This document shows positions 46,987-57,476 of a DNA stretch of 64,000 bases, piece after piece. Source of the stretch: Cladobotryum mycophilum (Eukaryota; Ascomycota; Sordariomycetes; Hypocreales; Hypocreaceae); NCBI GenBank assembly GCA_036429605.1, contig CM071589.1, forward strand, positions 3,162,001 through 3,226,000, in the 5' to 3' direction. The position numbers were made by a program, and so were the translations under genes. The notes under the pieces were generated by a model. The model was not told where the DNA came from. It worked only from the letters and a program-made list of their open reading frames with translations, and did no database searches. Every line of letters begins with the position of its first letter. Positions within the stretch are counted from its first letter, which is position 1.

Positions 46987-47973
46987 ATGGGTGCCGGCCG
47001 ATTTCTCTGCGTGGCACTGCCAATAATCCTCACCATCTGCTCCATCGCCACCCTTCTATACGCAACCCTCTCCGGTGTTGCCCACGAAAACCTCCGCCTC
47101 TTCAGACTCGACGTTCGCAATCTGTCCATCGACCCCGCTGACGTCGATAACATCGCCGACAAGGTTCTTGGAATCGATTTCCGCCGCGACGTTAAGACGA
47201 GCAATATCACTGCCGCTGATCTTGGTCTCGATGATTACTATGACGTAACGCTCTGGGGTTACTGCAGCCCCAACAGCAAGGGCAAGAAGACTTGCACCAA
47301 GCATCAGTTCGACTGGGCTAGCAAGTACGTCACCACCGACAACCTCAAGACCGATAGTGGAATCACTGTTCAGCTTCCCAAGGAGATTGTGAATGCTCTC
47401 AAGGCCTTCCGCACTGTTACCAAGTGGGCCGAGATTGCCTTCATCGTGGCTCTTATCGCTCTTGGTGTCGAGCTCTTCATTGGCATCTTCTCCAACTTCT
47501 CTCGTATTGTTTCCTGCCTGACATGGCTCGAGTCTATCATCACGACCGTCTTGGTCTTTGCTGCTGCCGGTCTCTCCACTGCCATGGCTCTCATCATTGT
47601 TGGTGCCGTTGACAGCACTGCCAAATTCTACGGTGTCCACGGCAGTGTTGACACTGGCTTTCTTGCCGTCGTCTGGATCAGTGCTGCCTTTGCTCTTGGT
47701 GCCAATCTCTTCTGGATCTTCACCATCTGCTGCTGCAAGCCTGAGAAGCGCAGCAAGAACCGTGGTACTAAGAACCTTGACCACGACAGCGAGAAGCTCC
47801 TCCCTGGATTCAAGTCCCGCGGATACGCGCCTCTTAACAACGACCATGATATGTCTGGTGCTAAGGACAACTACTACAACCCTAGCCAGTCTGGGTCGTT
47901 TGCTGGACCCCAATACCCCTCTGGCAACGGTCGATCAGATCTTGCTTACGAGCCTTATTCTCACCGGGCATAA
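46987..47973 (+). CDS. SUR7/PalI-family eisosome membrane protein
   Basis: A single exon of 328 aa; the start ATG at 46987 follows ATAACA and is preceded by a long pyrimidine/AC-rich leader. TM1 is at about 7-27. A large extracellular loop (28-145) carries the family signature W90-G-Y-C93 and a second cysteine at C103, plus N-glycosylation sequons (NLS, NIT). TM2 is at about 147-167, TM3 at 180-207 and TM4 at 224-250, followed by CCC and a basic, disordered cytosolic tail with tyrosine/proline-rich ends. SUR7-family proteins mark the membrane compartment of Can1/eisosomes and affect cell-wall and sphingolipid homeostasis. The exact paralogue is unknown. Confidence 0.87.
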   Translation: MGAGRFLCVALPIILTICSIATLLYATLSGVAHENLRLFRLDVRNLSIDPADVDNIADKVLGIDFRRDVKTSNITAADLGLDDYYDVTLWGYCSPNSKGKKTCTKHQFDWASKYVTTDNLKTDSGITVQLPKEIVNALKAFRTVTKWAEIAFIVALIALGVELFIGIFSNFSRIVSCLTWLESIITTVLVFAAAGLSTAMALIIVGAVDSTAKFYGVHGSVDTGFLAVVWISAAFALGANLFWIFTICCCKPEKRSKNRGTKNLDHDSEKLLPGFKSRGYAPLNNDHDMSGAKDNYYNPSQSGSFAGPQYPSGNGRSDLAYEPYSHRA

Positions 47974-48660
47974 ATTTACCACCAAAAGTAGCTTTTTTAG
48001 AAGCAATCTTTTCAATACTCGCAACACATAACTCATGAAAACACACACTCCGAGGTCGGCATCATTAACATGATTTTTCTTGTTTGGCGTTAGGCATCAT
48101 CTGGATATGGAACGGAGGGGTGGGATAGTGTAACGGATTGGGTGGTTATGGAGATACCCAAGATGGGACATCGCTGTACATAGACAGAGTTACAGTACTC
48201 ATATGATTGAATGAACAAACGAAAATATTGATTCTATTCAAATATTCTCTGAATATGTGCATAATATTGTTTGTTGATGTCTTGGGCCGGGTGGTGTATC
48301 CCATTGTCAAGACGGTTAGGCGCAATTTTTTACGGCTGACACAACTCGTCCAGATGAATTTTCTACCACTTCAGTCGATTTACACGACTAGCTGCCATGA
48401 TTGACTGAAAATTCTTAAAAAATAAGCTGTTTGAAACCTCAGAGTCCATGATACTACGACCCTGACAGCAGTAAACTCCAGTTGTACGCCATGGTGAGCA
48501 ATATGCACATCCCACCATCAACTTCCAGTCACATTGCCCCTCCCCCACCATGAAATCGCAAAATTATCATCCCACCACCAACACAACTCGCTGGGTGCAT
48601 ATGCGCAATTCCCCACACCCCAATAACCAAAAACGTAGCTAACCAGGACCAAAGAAATTG
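47974..48660. other. Intergenic upstream of Trm734-like gene
   Basis: 3' flank of the SUR7-family gene and promoter of the WD-repeat gene. Nothing else recognised. Confidence 0.5.
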
Positions 48661-51600
48661 ATGCAGCTCAGGTCCCATGACAGGCTCAGAAGGGACTCGT
48701 CCCACGTGCCCGTCACAGGCCTGGCCCTGTACCGGGCTCCCTCTCCGTCCGGAAAACTCTTTGCCCTGGCCGGCGTAGACACGGATGTGGTGGTCTACGA
48801 TGCGGGCTCGGAGACGAGTAGGGTGGTGTGTCGCATCCCTGTCTTTGCGGACCAGCCTGTTCACGGGATACATGTTCAGAAAGTCGAGGGAGATGCTGCT
48901 GCTGCTGTACTTGTCTGGGGTTCTCGCGATGTAGCACTCTTCTCCACCAGGGACTTTATTGGAACCGACGACGGCACGCAGCGCAAGGCTCCGGTGGTGG
49001 CTACGGCAACAGCCCCAGACTGGATCTGCGACGGAGCCATCTCCCCGTTCGATTCCAGTGTCGGCATGCTTGCCACGGCGCATAACGAGGTCGTGCCGCT
49101 GCGATACTCCTCTTCCACGGGGGAAATCTCCCTCGGCGCCGCTATCCATCTCTCGAGACCTATGCTCTTCACGGCGCGCATCCTATGGGAGTCTGAGAAA
49201 AGCGTCTTGGTCGCAGGCGGCACGGTTTTTGGCCATGTAATCGTATGGAGATATCGTTGGGGGCACGATGGCCGGGCAACCGAGTTCCTGTTCAACCTAC
49301 AGGGCTTCGAGGGGTCTATATTCGGGGTGGACATTTCTCCCCTGGTGACCTTGTCGGACGGCAGTACCGTGAGACTGTTAGCTGGCTGCAGTGATGATAG
49401 AACAATCCGAATCTGGGACATTACCGAGCGACGTGATGGTTCGTCCGGCTCTGCGGCCGCGGCCTCTCAGCTGGACCAAGATATCGACACCGGCTTTGGA
49501 GGCAATTCTGGAAACACAGAGGATACCGAAGCTAGCGTGGGGACAGAAAATACACCTGCTCCAATCGCTGTTGCAATGGGCCATGCCTCGCGTATATGGG
49601 GTGTCAGGTTTGCGCCAGTATGCGGCGTCGACACCTTACCCGTTTACTCATTCGGAGAAGATGCAACATCACAGCGATGGCTCCTCAAAGTCACTAGCAA
49701 AACCACGCAAGGCTCGCCCGCGTCGAAACTCTTGACAGGGAAATTATCTCATGACCGGGCTCTTTCGCTGCATCATGGCAAGCACCTGTGGTCCAACGCC
49801 ATACTCGCCGAGGAGGACAAGACCATCATCGCTACAGGCGGTGGAGATAGCCAAGTAAACCTCATCGAGGAGAGGGTTAACACGGATGTATCTAACCAAC
49901 ACACCGGTTCTGGCAGCTCCACCATCTTGGACGTTCATGATATACTCAAATCCGTCATCTCCCCTAGGACTCCCGCAGCTGGGAAAGAAATAATTAGTCG
50001 TTATGACTTCCTCACACCTGACCAAATTCTCGTCACAACCAGCCAGGGCAGATTACTACTAGGTTCTCTCAAAAGTTCGAATGGCCATGAGTGGCAAGAA
50101 ATAGACATCGATGAGGCGACCTCTGCCGAACTCAAGTTATGCTACGTTCTCAAGGCTGTTGGTGATGGTTCAGCCCTGCTCGGCACCACAAGCGGTAAAA
50201 TATATCATTTCCAGGTTTCCGGCCGTCAGGTCTCTCATCTTGTCACACTTTCTGGCAAGATAGTCGACATAAACTGTCTCTATAAGCGAAACAAGCAAAA
50301 AGGCCCAGTCGGTGTCCTCGTCTATCTCCACGGACAGGCAGATTCTCATTACCTGACGTTGGATCCCTCCGCGGGGTCTTTACACAGCCACGAGCAAGTC
50401 AGGGGACTCGATCCCAGGTTTGTAGCCACCTCGGCAGCCATGATCAACGGCAGGCTCATCATCGGATCTCGGCATGGCTGGCTATCAATCCTCGAACAGG
50501 ATGAGAACGGAACCTACCGTCCCATCCTGGACCTTGCGACGCGAAGTTTTGACACCATCACAGCTATTCTTCCCCTGCCCCGAGAGTCGTCAAATCCACA
50601 AGAGGTGTCTCCTTATATCTTGGTAACAAGCAAAGACGGAAAATACAGAATATACGAAATCGAGAAGCATACAGAGGTAATCAGCCTCCACCTACGACAT
50701 GAAACTTCGCCGCCATTTGGGCCCGTCATTGCAGGTGCTTGGTTTACACAGACTGCTGTTCCAGAACTCATACTCTACGGATTCAGAAGCAAATCCTTTG
50801 TCATCTGGAATGAAACTCGCAAGGAAGAGTTGGCCAATATCGACTGCGGAGGAGCACATCGAACATTTCAACTTGCGTATGACGAGTTAGATCCTGGCCG
50901 TTTCCGATTTGCTTTCACAAAAACATCCAAGCTCTTTCTCCATTCCTCCAATAAGTTATCACATAAATCACTGAGATTGGGCGTTCATGGGAGAGAGATC
51001 AAAGCGCTGAGCTCAAACGGTCGCTACGTCGCATCGGGAGCAGAAGACACTTCGATTCGGATATGGGAACACAAATCGGAAGAAAAAGGCAGACAGGCAG
51101 ATTTGCGATGTGTTGCGACCATGAAAACTCATGTAACGGGTATTCAAAGGCTCACATGGTTTGAGGAAAATTACCTCTTTAGCAGTGCCGGAAACGAGGA
51201 GTTCTTCGTCTGGAGAGTGCGAGAGTTGGAGTCGAGCTACAAGGGTCTGGCGGTTTTCTGTGAAGGCGTGTTTACAGATAAGAGCGCTGATGGGGATCTC
51301 CGCATCATGGATTTTGACATTGTTCGGCCCGATCATGGGGATGGCATAATAATTACCATGGGCTTTTCCAATTCGACTTTAAAGACGTATCGATACACCT
51401 CTGACAATGGTGGTTTCGAGCTCTTCGCCGAGGGGTCTTACACGGGAGCATGTTTCACACAAACTCGACATCTCAGCATGCGCAACGGTGTCTTGAAAAT
51501 CCTGATAGCCTCGACTGACGGACATATTTCCCTTTGGGGCACCGGATCAGGCGAGGGTCAGGCAGGAAATTATGTCCTCGAACAGGCGGCGCAGTTGCAC

Positions 51601-52023
51601 CAAAATAGCGTTAAAAGTCTAGACATGGTGAAGACGGATGAGGGATATCTTGTTTTCACGGGAGGAGACGACAATGGAGTTGGTGTAGCACTTGTAGAAG
51701 AGACCTCTGGCAACACAGACACACACAGCTGGAAAGTCTCAAGCCGCGGTGTGGTGCGTAAAGCTCATGCGGCAGCCGTCACTGGTGTCGCTCTGTTGTG
51801 CAGGGGAACGGAGGTATTTGGTGTGAGCGTCAGTAATGACCAGAGAGTCAAGGCCTGGCGAATCGCGAGTGGCAGAGAAAGGCGGGTAGGGCTTCTAGGA
51901 GAAGTGTGCAGCGGCGTAGCAGATGTTGGCGACATCTCTCTCATTGACCATCCAGCTGAGACTCGAGCAACTATCGTGGTTGGTGGGGTGGGAATCGAGA
52001 CTTGGAGTTTGTTGTTGGATTGA
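48661..52023 (+). CDS. WD-repeat protein Trm734/Rtt10 (WDR6 orthologue)
   Basis: A single exon of 1120 aa. The ATG at 48661 is chosen; the codon before it is TTG. WD40 repeats cover most of the length: clear blades near residues 215-255 (GSIFGVDISPL...LLAGCSDDRTIRIWDI), 305-345 (GHASRIWGVRF), 770-810 (GVHGREIKALSSNGRYVASG, then SIRIWE), 830-860, 980-1010 and 1035-1070 (AAVTGVALLCRGTE, then QRVKAWRI). This arrangement, with a strong N-terminal propeller and weak middle repeats, matches Trm734/Rtt10 in yeast and WDR6 in animals, both about 1000-1120 aa. Trm734 is the partner of the methyltransferase Trm7 for 2'-O-methylation of tRNA position 34. No introns, unusual for a gene this long here. 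Confidence 0.87.
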   Translation: MQLRSHDRLRRDSSHVPVTGLALYRAPSPSGKLFALAGVDTDVVVYDAGSETSRVVCRIPVFADQPVHGIHVQKVEGDAAAAVLVWGSRDVALFSTRDFIGTDDGTQRKAPVVATATAPDWICDGAISPFDSSVGMLATAHNEVVPLRYSSSTGEISLGAAIHLSRPMLFTARILWESEKSVLVAGGTVFGHVIVWRYRWGHDGRATEFLFNLQGFEGSIFGVDISPLVTLSDGSTVRLLAGCSDDRTIRIWDITERRDGSSGSAAAASQLDQDIDTGFGGNSGNTEDTEASVGTENTPAPIAVAMGHASRIWGVRFAPVCGVDTLPVYSFGEDATSQRWLLKVTSKTTQGSPASKLLTGKLSHDRALSLHHGKHLWSNAILAEEDKTIIATGGGDSQVNLIEERVNTDVSNQHTGSGSSTILDVHDILKSVISPRTPAAGKEIISRYDFLTPDQILVTTSQGRLLLGSLKSSNGHEWQEIDIDEATSAELKLCYVLKAVGDGSALLGTTSGKIYHFQVSGRQVSHLVTLSGKIVDINCLYKRNKQKGPVGVLVYLHGQADSHYLTLDPSAGSLHSHEQVRGLDPRFVATSAAMINGRLIIGSRHGWLSILEQDENGTYRPILDLATRSFDTITAILPLPRESSNPQEVSPYILVTSKDGKYRIYEIEKHTEVISLHLRHETSPPFGPVIAGAWFTQTAVPELILYGFRSKSFVIWNETRKEELANIDCGGAHRTFQLAYDELDPGRFRFAFTKTSKLFLHSSNKLSHKSLRLGVHGREIKALSSNGRYVASGAEDTSIRIWEHKSEEKGRQADLRCVATMKTHVTGIQRLTWFEENYLFSSAGNEEFFVWRVRELESSYKGLAVFCEGVFTDKSADGDLRIMDFDIVRPDHGDGIIITMGFSNSTLKTYRYTSDNGGFELFAEGSYTGACFTQTRHLSMRNGVLKILIASTDGHISLWGTGSGEGQAGNYVLEQAAQLHQNSVKSLDMVKTDEGYLVFTGGDDNGVGVALVEETSGNTDTHSWKVSSRGVVRKAHAAAVTGVALLCRGTEVFGVSVSNDQRVKAWRIASGRERRVGLLGEVCSGVADVGDISLIDHPAETRATIVVGGVGIETWSLLLD

Positions 52024-53857
52024 GCAAGCCGTCGTCTGGCCGCCTATTCTGGGTGGATACGGCGGGGAATTTTCTGATAAAAGATTTATGGCTGAACATG
52101 GAGTAAAATAGACGACGAAGTAAACCCTTGTTGAATACGAGTTATCACCAATTTTTTTGGACATGTCAGCCCCCTATCGTCATCTTGCACGTTGATTTGC
52201 ACCATCATCATGAACAACGGTCATGCTTGTACGAAGGCTATGCCGAGTGCATCATATTCATTGTGGCCTCGCCGAATAATAGCCACTATTTGCTTTCAGC
52301 CGTTGTATCGACTGGTGACGCCAAGACATTCCAGTCGGACAATGCGAGACCAAAGGCTCACAATCGTAGACGAATTGGGCGTGTTCCACATCTCGGTCTG
52401 CTAGTTGGGAGATGAATTGCATCTTTAGGTTTCGGCGAGATACCGAAGAGGCCGGGGGACCCTGAGTGCAGAACGCAGGATGCAGGGAGTTTGAGGTGTG
52501 ATCACACTTGGTGATGACTGTGTCGTCATTGTCGAAGGCTCGAACAGGGGTCGGTTTGGGGACGATAGTCGGGGTCCTGATTGGTTGTACCTTGCATTGG
52601 AAACCTCGGCCTTAGACTAAGTTTGTGCTTAGTGCGTGTGAAGATGCGAGACGCGGGAAGGGCGTAGTGGGTTTTGTGATACTGAGGGTTAATTCATTCG
52701 TGGTGCAAACAGTTTTGAATAGAGAGAGAAGGAGGGAGCGTGTCCGGTTTCGAGAGGAGAGGAGGAGGAAAACTACAGACTGGGTAAGCGGGAGGAAGGA
52801 GGACGGAGGAAAGAAATGAAGGAACCAACGATTGGAAGGAAGGCTCTGTTCAATTATTATCAGGCAATGAATGACGTAGAAGGAAGGAATCTTTGTCTTG
52901 CGGGTGCGACAGGCAGGCAGGGAAACAGACTGTGATTGCTTGCTTTTTGATCGGCCCCAGACATGATGGATCTGGCAGCTGCACCCGCGGCATCTGCTTA
53001 CCCAAAGAACCGCAACAAAGTACCACAGCTTGCCACTCTATGAGAGAAAATTTCTCTCTCCCGCTGCATCTTTGCGTTGCATGCATCAGAGCCATGCCCT
53101 CCTGGGTGATTGAGCGAGAGACAAGGACGGATGGATTGACGGTAACAGAAACCGGAGCAACACGGTGCAACAACGACATGGAACAGTCCAGCCACGGTCA
53201 GGCTGGTCAGGCTCGTATTCCTTACTCAACCAACAGAGAGACAATGTCTTGGCACGGCATCATTAAACCGCATTCATGGGAACGCAGACGATCCCTTTCG
53301 TGAAAAAGCAGGAAAATAAAGCACAGGATACCTATAAGTGATTCCCTGTCACCAAGCCATTTAATGTGCTTAGCACCAATAGTACCCTCACAGATGCATT
53401 GAGGCGTCCCGACTAACGCAAGGCACGGTTCACGATATCGCAGACTTATATGTAATCGTGTTGGATCCCCAAGCATAAACTGCCCTTCTCGTGCGTTCTT
53501 TCTGTTGTTGCTCTTTCCTTTTCCCCGCAACTCGGCTGGATCGATCACCGGCCCTTCTTTCCACTTATATCACCTGCCGAGAGCTTTGACTTTGACTGAC
53601 CCTGTTTTAAAAAACAAGAGTCGAGTGAGAATCTTTGCCATCTCACCCCATCTCACCGCTCTGCCTAGAAAAGCCCTGCTATATCCTCTCGCGCTCATTT
53701 CTTCTTCATCTCGGTCCCTCCCGTTTCCTACTTTAACTTGGCACATCTCTCCATCGACGCGGGGAAGTTGCCATCACCGAGGCGCGCTCCTTTGACACGA
53801 GACGAGGTCAGGCTTAAGATCCAAGGATCTACGAAAAAGCCCATCACCAACAGCACA
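52024..53857. other. Intergenic
   Basis: 1.8 kb with no coding exon that I accept. About 53490-53857 is the pyrimidine-rich leader of the secreted-peptide gene. Confidence 0.5.
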
Positions 53858-54119
53858 ATGAAGTCATTCCTTTTCTTGCTCTCAACACTTTCCCTTTCTC
53901 CAATCATCCTAGTGGCTGCTGCACCAGTCGGCCCTCTAGGGCCATGTCCTGATGTAAGCCGATACCTCCCCTCCTCCTCTCCAGCACCTGGTAACCAAAG
54001 ACTGACTTCTTTCCCACCAGATCAAGGTTGACGCCATTCTCAGAGGCGAGATGGACCCCTCCGAGTGTTGCTCTTACGGCATTTGCAAGGGCGATGTGGT
54101 CATCTCCGTTGGCAACTGA
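53858..54119 (+). CDS. Small secreted cysteine-containing protein (64 aa)
   Basis: Two exons, 53858-53953 and 54021-54119, joined in phase 0. The 67 nt intron has GTAAGC, an ACTGAC branch-like site and CACCAG. Residues 1-22 are a signal peptide: MKSF, a Leu/Ser hydrophobic core, then an Ala-Ala-Ala end. The predicted mature peptide is about 42 aa and has four cysteines, C30, C48, C49 and C54 (C-x17-CC-x4-C), which could form two disulfides; it ends GDVVISVGN. I do not recognise a named family. The size, signal peptide and cysteine content fit a small secreted protein, such as an effector candidate or an antimicrobial peptide; function is inferred only. No neighbour suggests a role. Confidence 0.72.
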
Positions 54120-55822
54120 GTACGACAAACAACTTCTCGAGTCACACGACCTCTGGATACAGAGTTTTGACAAACAACTACCCTCATGTTTTTTTCCTTT
54201 CATAAGGACAGTCAAGCAGCGACACAAAATACGCGGTTGATTACACCGCATTGTTTTTTTCTTAAAACCATGACACATAAGAAATAAGTGCCAACAATTC
54301 AAGTTGTGGCACATGACGGCATGAAATCGGCGCTATGGAGGCTGGCGTTTCAGGAACAAGCAAATCCGCCTAACGAGGGCGGCGGGCAATGTTGGTATGA
54401 TTATTAGTGGGCGAAGATGCCCAACCTCTCGTTGTCTATTGGGACGCATGGGAAATTTGTTATTTTTGTTAATCATTAACCAGATGACCAAAAAAAAATG
54501 TGAAAATCATTTTTATCAACTTCTTTTTCTCCTTGTCTCCTTCTTTGAGTCTGTGGAATTGATGGCTCTGGGATCTGCATTCAGCATTCCCAACAGGCAC
54601 TCGTCTCCCTCCCCCTCTCAATAGACCTCAAACGTGGGGAACATCAGCGCGGGATGGGATGGGGCCCAACTTAACGGAACCTTTGGGCCGAGGGATTACG
54701 GAGCTAAGAATTGAAGCAACGGAGCCAACTTGCCAATGTAGGCGGACACAAGCGTGACCTGTCTGGCTCACCATTGGCTCGGCGAACCAAAGTTGCGGAG
54801 AATGTTGGTAAGCACAGAGCCATGGGAGCACACCGAGGTCATCAGAATTTAAGTATTCAAAAAGTCGTCTGTGAGCCCCATTGACACATGCAATGAGGGA
54901 CAAGGTTCCAGATCTGTCGCTCTCGCAACCAGTGAGACACTGTGGGGGCGATTGACGTCTCGTGATGAGGTCTAGACGAGAGTTAATGAACTGACCTGTG
55001 GAGTCATATTGATTGCTTCCAGACAGGTCAATTGAGTTAAGTCGGCAGCATCGTGACACGGAAAGTGGCCTGATACAGTTGAACCCCCAAAGTCTAGAGC
55101 TGCGGGGGGAACTCGCTTCTGGCCGAGGTCAAGGCACGCCACGACGCGGTCAGTTAGACTGCATGGTTGAATAGGCAGACAGACACCAGCAAACCGGAAA
55201 TTGAGGGTGCTTGGTTGGAGACACTGAGTGGAAGGAGAGCAGGTTTCAATTTATATATGACATGATGCTTGGATGAAGGAGGTGGTGATCGACGTTCGTT
55301 AATGCAAGTGAAAAAAGGGAGAGGACCATGATTGGGTGATTTGGTACATGGTGATGACAGGAGAGCTGCATACTCGCTTCTCAAGACAAGATGTTGTCAT
55401 GAAAGCTGATGGCATCTCTTGAGCAGAGTGATATATGTACGGCTTGTCACATGAGGCGCTTAATCCTAGCAAAGAGGCACTTCAGCTGCCATTGCTTTTG
55501 TGTTACATGAGCATCAGGATTTACGTATCTCCACGATGAGCCTTTTTGGGGGTTTCCCGGTTCAGCTTTGTTCCAACCTTGCTTCGTTGGCTGATTGGCG
55601 GGCTGTGCGGAGCTGTGCAGGGCTGCTAATCATAGTGCGACTTTCTCCGTTACTTATCCCACTCCGCGTAAAGCGCCTACACCGCTACGAAGGAGCAAAT
55701 GAGGCTATCACAACTCACTGACATGGTCTACATGCCCACTCTGAACCACAACAGCCCACAGAACAATCAGACGATGCAGACGGGTAGGCTGGATTACCTC
55801 GATGCCTGCCAATCAAGATCAA
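54120..55822. other. Intergenic
   Basis: No feature recognised. A minus-strand open frame at 54628-55059 was considered and rejected. Confidence 0.5.
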
Positions 55823-55893
55823 GCGCGGATGGTTTAGTGGTAAAATCCATCGTTGCCATCGATGGGCCCCGGGTTCGATTCCCGGTCCGCGCA
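55823..55893 (+). tRNA. tRNA-Gly (GCC), copy 1
   Basis: 71 nt without intron. The acceptor arms GCGCGGA and TCCGCGC pair perfectly and are followed by A. Anticodon stem CATCG/CGATG with loop TTGCCAT gives anticodon GCC. T arm CCGGG-TTCGATT-CCCGG. No run of four T follows before the second copy. Confidence 0.95.
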
Positions 55894-55950
55894 GCAGCAT
55901 GGTTCCCTTTGGTCTTCCTGATTCTCTTCACTCTATCAAGAAGCCATCGA

Positions 55951-56021
55951 GCGTGGATGGTTTAGTGGTAAAATCCATCGTTGCCATCGATGGGCCCCGG
56001 GTTCGATTCCCGGTCCACGCA
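55951..56021 (+). tRNA. tRNA-Gly (GCC), copy 2
   Basis: Identical to copy 1 except at two paired positions of the acceptor stem: GCGTGGA and TCCACGC, so C4:G69 has become T4:A69. It lies 57 nt downstream of copy 1 on the same strand. Confidence 0.95.
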
Positions 56022-56052
56022 AATTTGCAAGGGGGGATCATGCCTTGTTCTC

Positions 56053-56059
56053 TTTTTTT
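56053..56059 (+). terminator. Pol III T-run after the tRNA-Gly pair
   Basis: T7 about 32 nt after copy 2; the first T run of four or more on this strand after either tRNA, so it may end a transcript carrying both. Confidence 0.6.
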
Positions 56060-56837
56060 GGTCTAATTCGTATTCCAATTTCCTTTTTTTGCCTTTATTG
56101 ATATGGGGGAGAGTTTGGGGGTTTGTGCAGTGTGGGGGGAAAGGTAGGGAAGGGGAAGGTAGGGGGAGGGGGGAGGTTGGGATGCATGCTTCAGACGGGC
56201 TGGGTATGATGATGAGGTGGAATTGAAGGGATGGGCCAAGTAAACGGGAGCCACGAGGTGGCGTTCGGTTTGATACATGAACCAAGAATGAGTGCCGTCA
56301 GATCTGGGTTCAGCCCGACTGCCGTGATCTTGAATTTTATGTAAGATTTTCTTATTTCTCCGGAGAAGCTGTCCTGGGCATGGCATGTCGTGATGATTCT
56401 AGACCTACCCCGAAAACAAAGTAATAGAGTCCTCTGCAGCGAGAGTAGTATTAGACCCAGTTGGCTTTCATTTTCGCACCAATATGCTCATTGGTTGGTG
56501 CCTGATGGGTATTGCAAATAGATATGATTCATTTAAGGAACCTTGAAAGGGCATCCGAAGAGAGAGAGAGAGAGAGACGTAGAGGGAGAGGGAGAGACGA
56601 GAAGAGCCCCCAATTGCGCCAGTAACACGAGGTTGGCAGAGCGGAATGTCCAGGTGAGCAAGGATATACAGGGTACGTTTTTTTAACCTATCCATCCCGC
56701 TCGTACATATATTGTATGCAGGGCTAAGAGACAAGACCTCCCTCTTACTTGTACACAACTTTTGGTGGTCACTTTAGAAGAAACTATTGCGGCCTTGCCG
56801 GCATGCTTATCAGCTTTAGGCTCAACCAAGTATGTGT

Positions 56838-56885
56838 GGACATGATTCGTGATTCCGGACATGATTCGTGATTCCGGACATGTCC
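56838..56885. repeat. 19-bp tandem duplication ending in a palindrome
   Basis: The unit GGACATGATTCGTGATTCC occurs twice without a gap (56838-56856, 56857-56875), followed at once by the perfect palindrome GGACATGTCC. Confidence 0.95.
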
Positions 56886-57380
56886 TTGATATGCTGCCCC
56901 CCCCTTCTTCCCCCTTGCCTTGCCTTCCCTTGCCTTTCCCCTGGGCTTGGACGGGGTGGTTTGGTTGGCTGGTGGTGCAAGCAGAGGATATCGCGCTTGG
57001 CAGCAAATATCTCGGTGGGAACTACACCGGTAGTGGAGATTAAACATGATATGCAGCCTTTTCCACATACAGCGGGACAGAGGGAGGGAGAGAAAGCAAG
57101 GGAGAGAGAGGCGAGAGGCATTGATATTAGCAAAAAACTCGTTTATACCACTAGTCATGTCGATATTGTTTCGGTGTGTAAAACGACTGGTCACTTGATG
57201 TTGGGGGGGGAGCGTCATGCCGAGAGAGAAGAGACGGACCCTCTCCACGGCTATGTACTTACTGTATGTACCCTAGGTTTTTACCTACCGTCCGTCTCTA
57301 AGCCCTTTTGCGGTGGCGAAACCGATTTTCGAAATCAATCTTGGTTGGAAAAAGTTACTCCGGCGCGTTTTGTCTAGTTT

Positions 57381-57476
57381 AGCACTGCACTGCACTGCAC
57401 TGTAGGACTGGACTGGACTGGACTGGACCCCTTCCCTCCCCATCCGGTGACCCCATCCCATCCCATCCCATCCCAT
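57381..57476. repeat. Three adjacent pentamer arrays
   Basis: In order: (GCACT/CACTG)n at 57381-57402, (GGACT)n at 57404-57428 and (CATCC)n at 57452-57476. Each has four to five near-perfect units. Confidence 0.92.

Noticed and set aside
47056..47913. 285-codon antisense frame in the SUR7-family gene
   Set aside because: Shadow of biased codons; the sense frame has four TM segments and the family signature.
54628..55059. Minus-strand frame with a faint ankyrin-like stretch (GTLSLIACVNGAHRRLFEYL)
   Set aside because: Only one weak unit, no further repeats, no start context or introns; could be chance.
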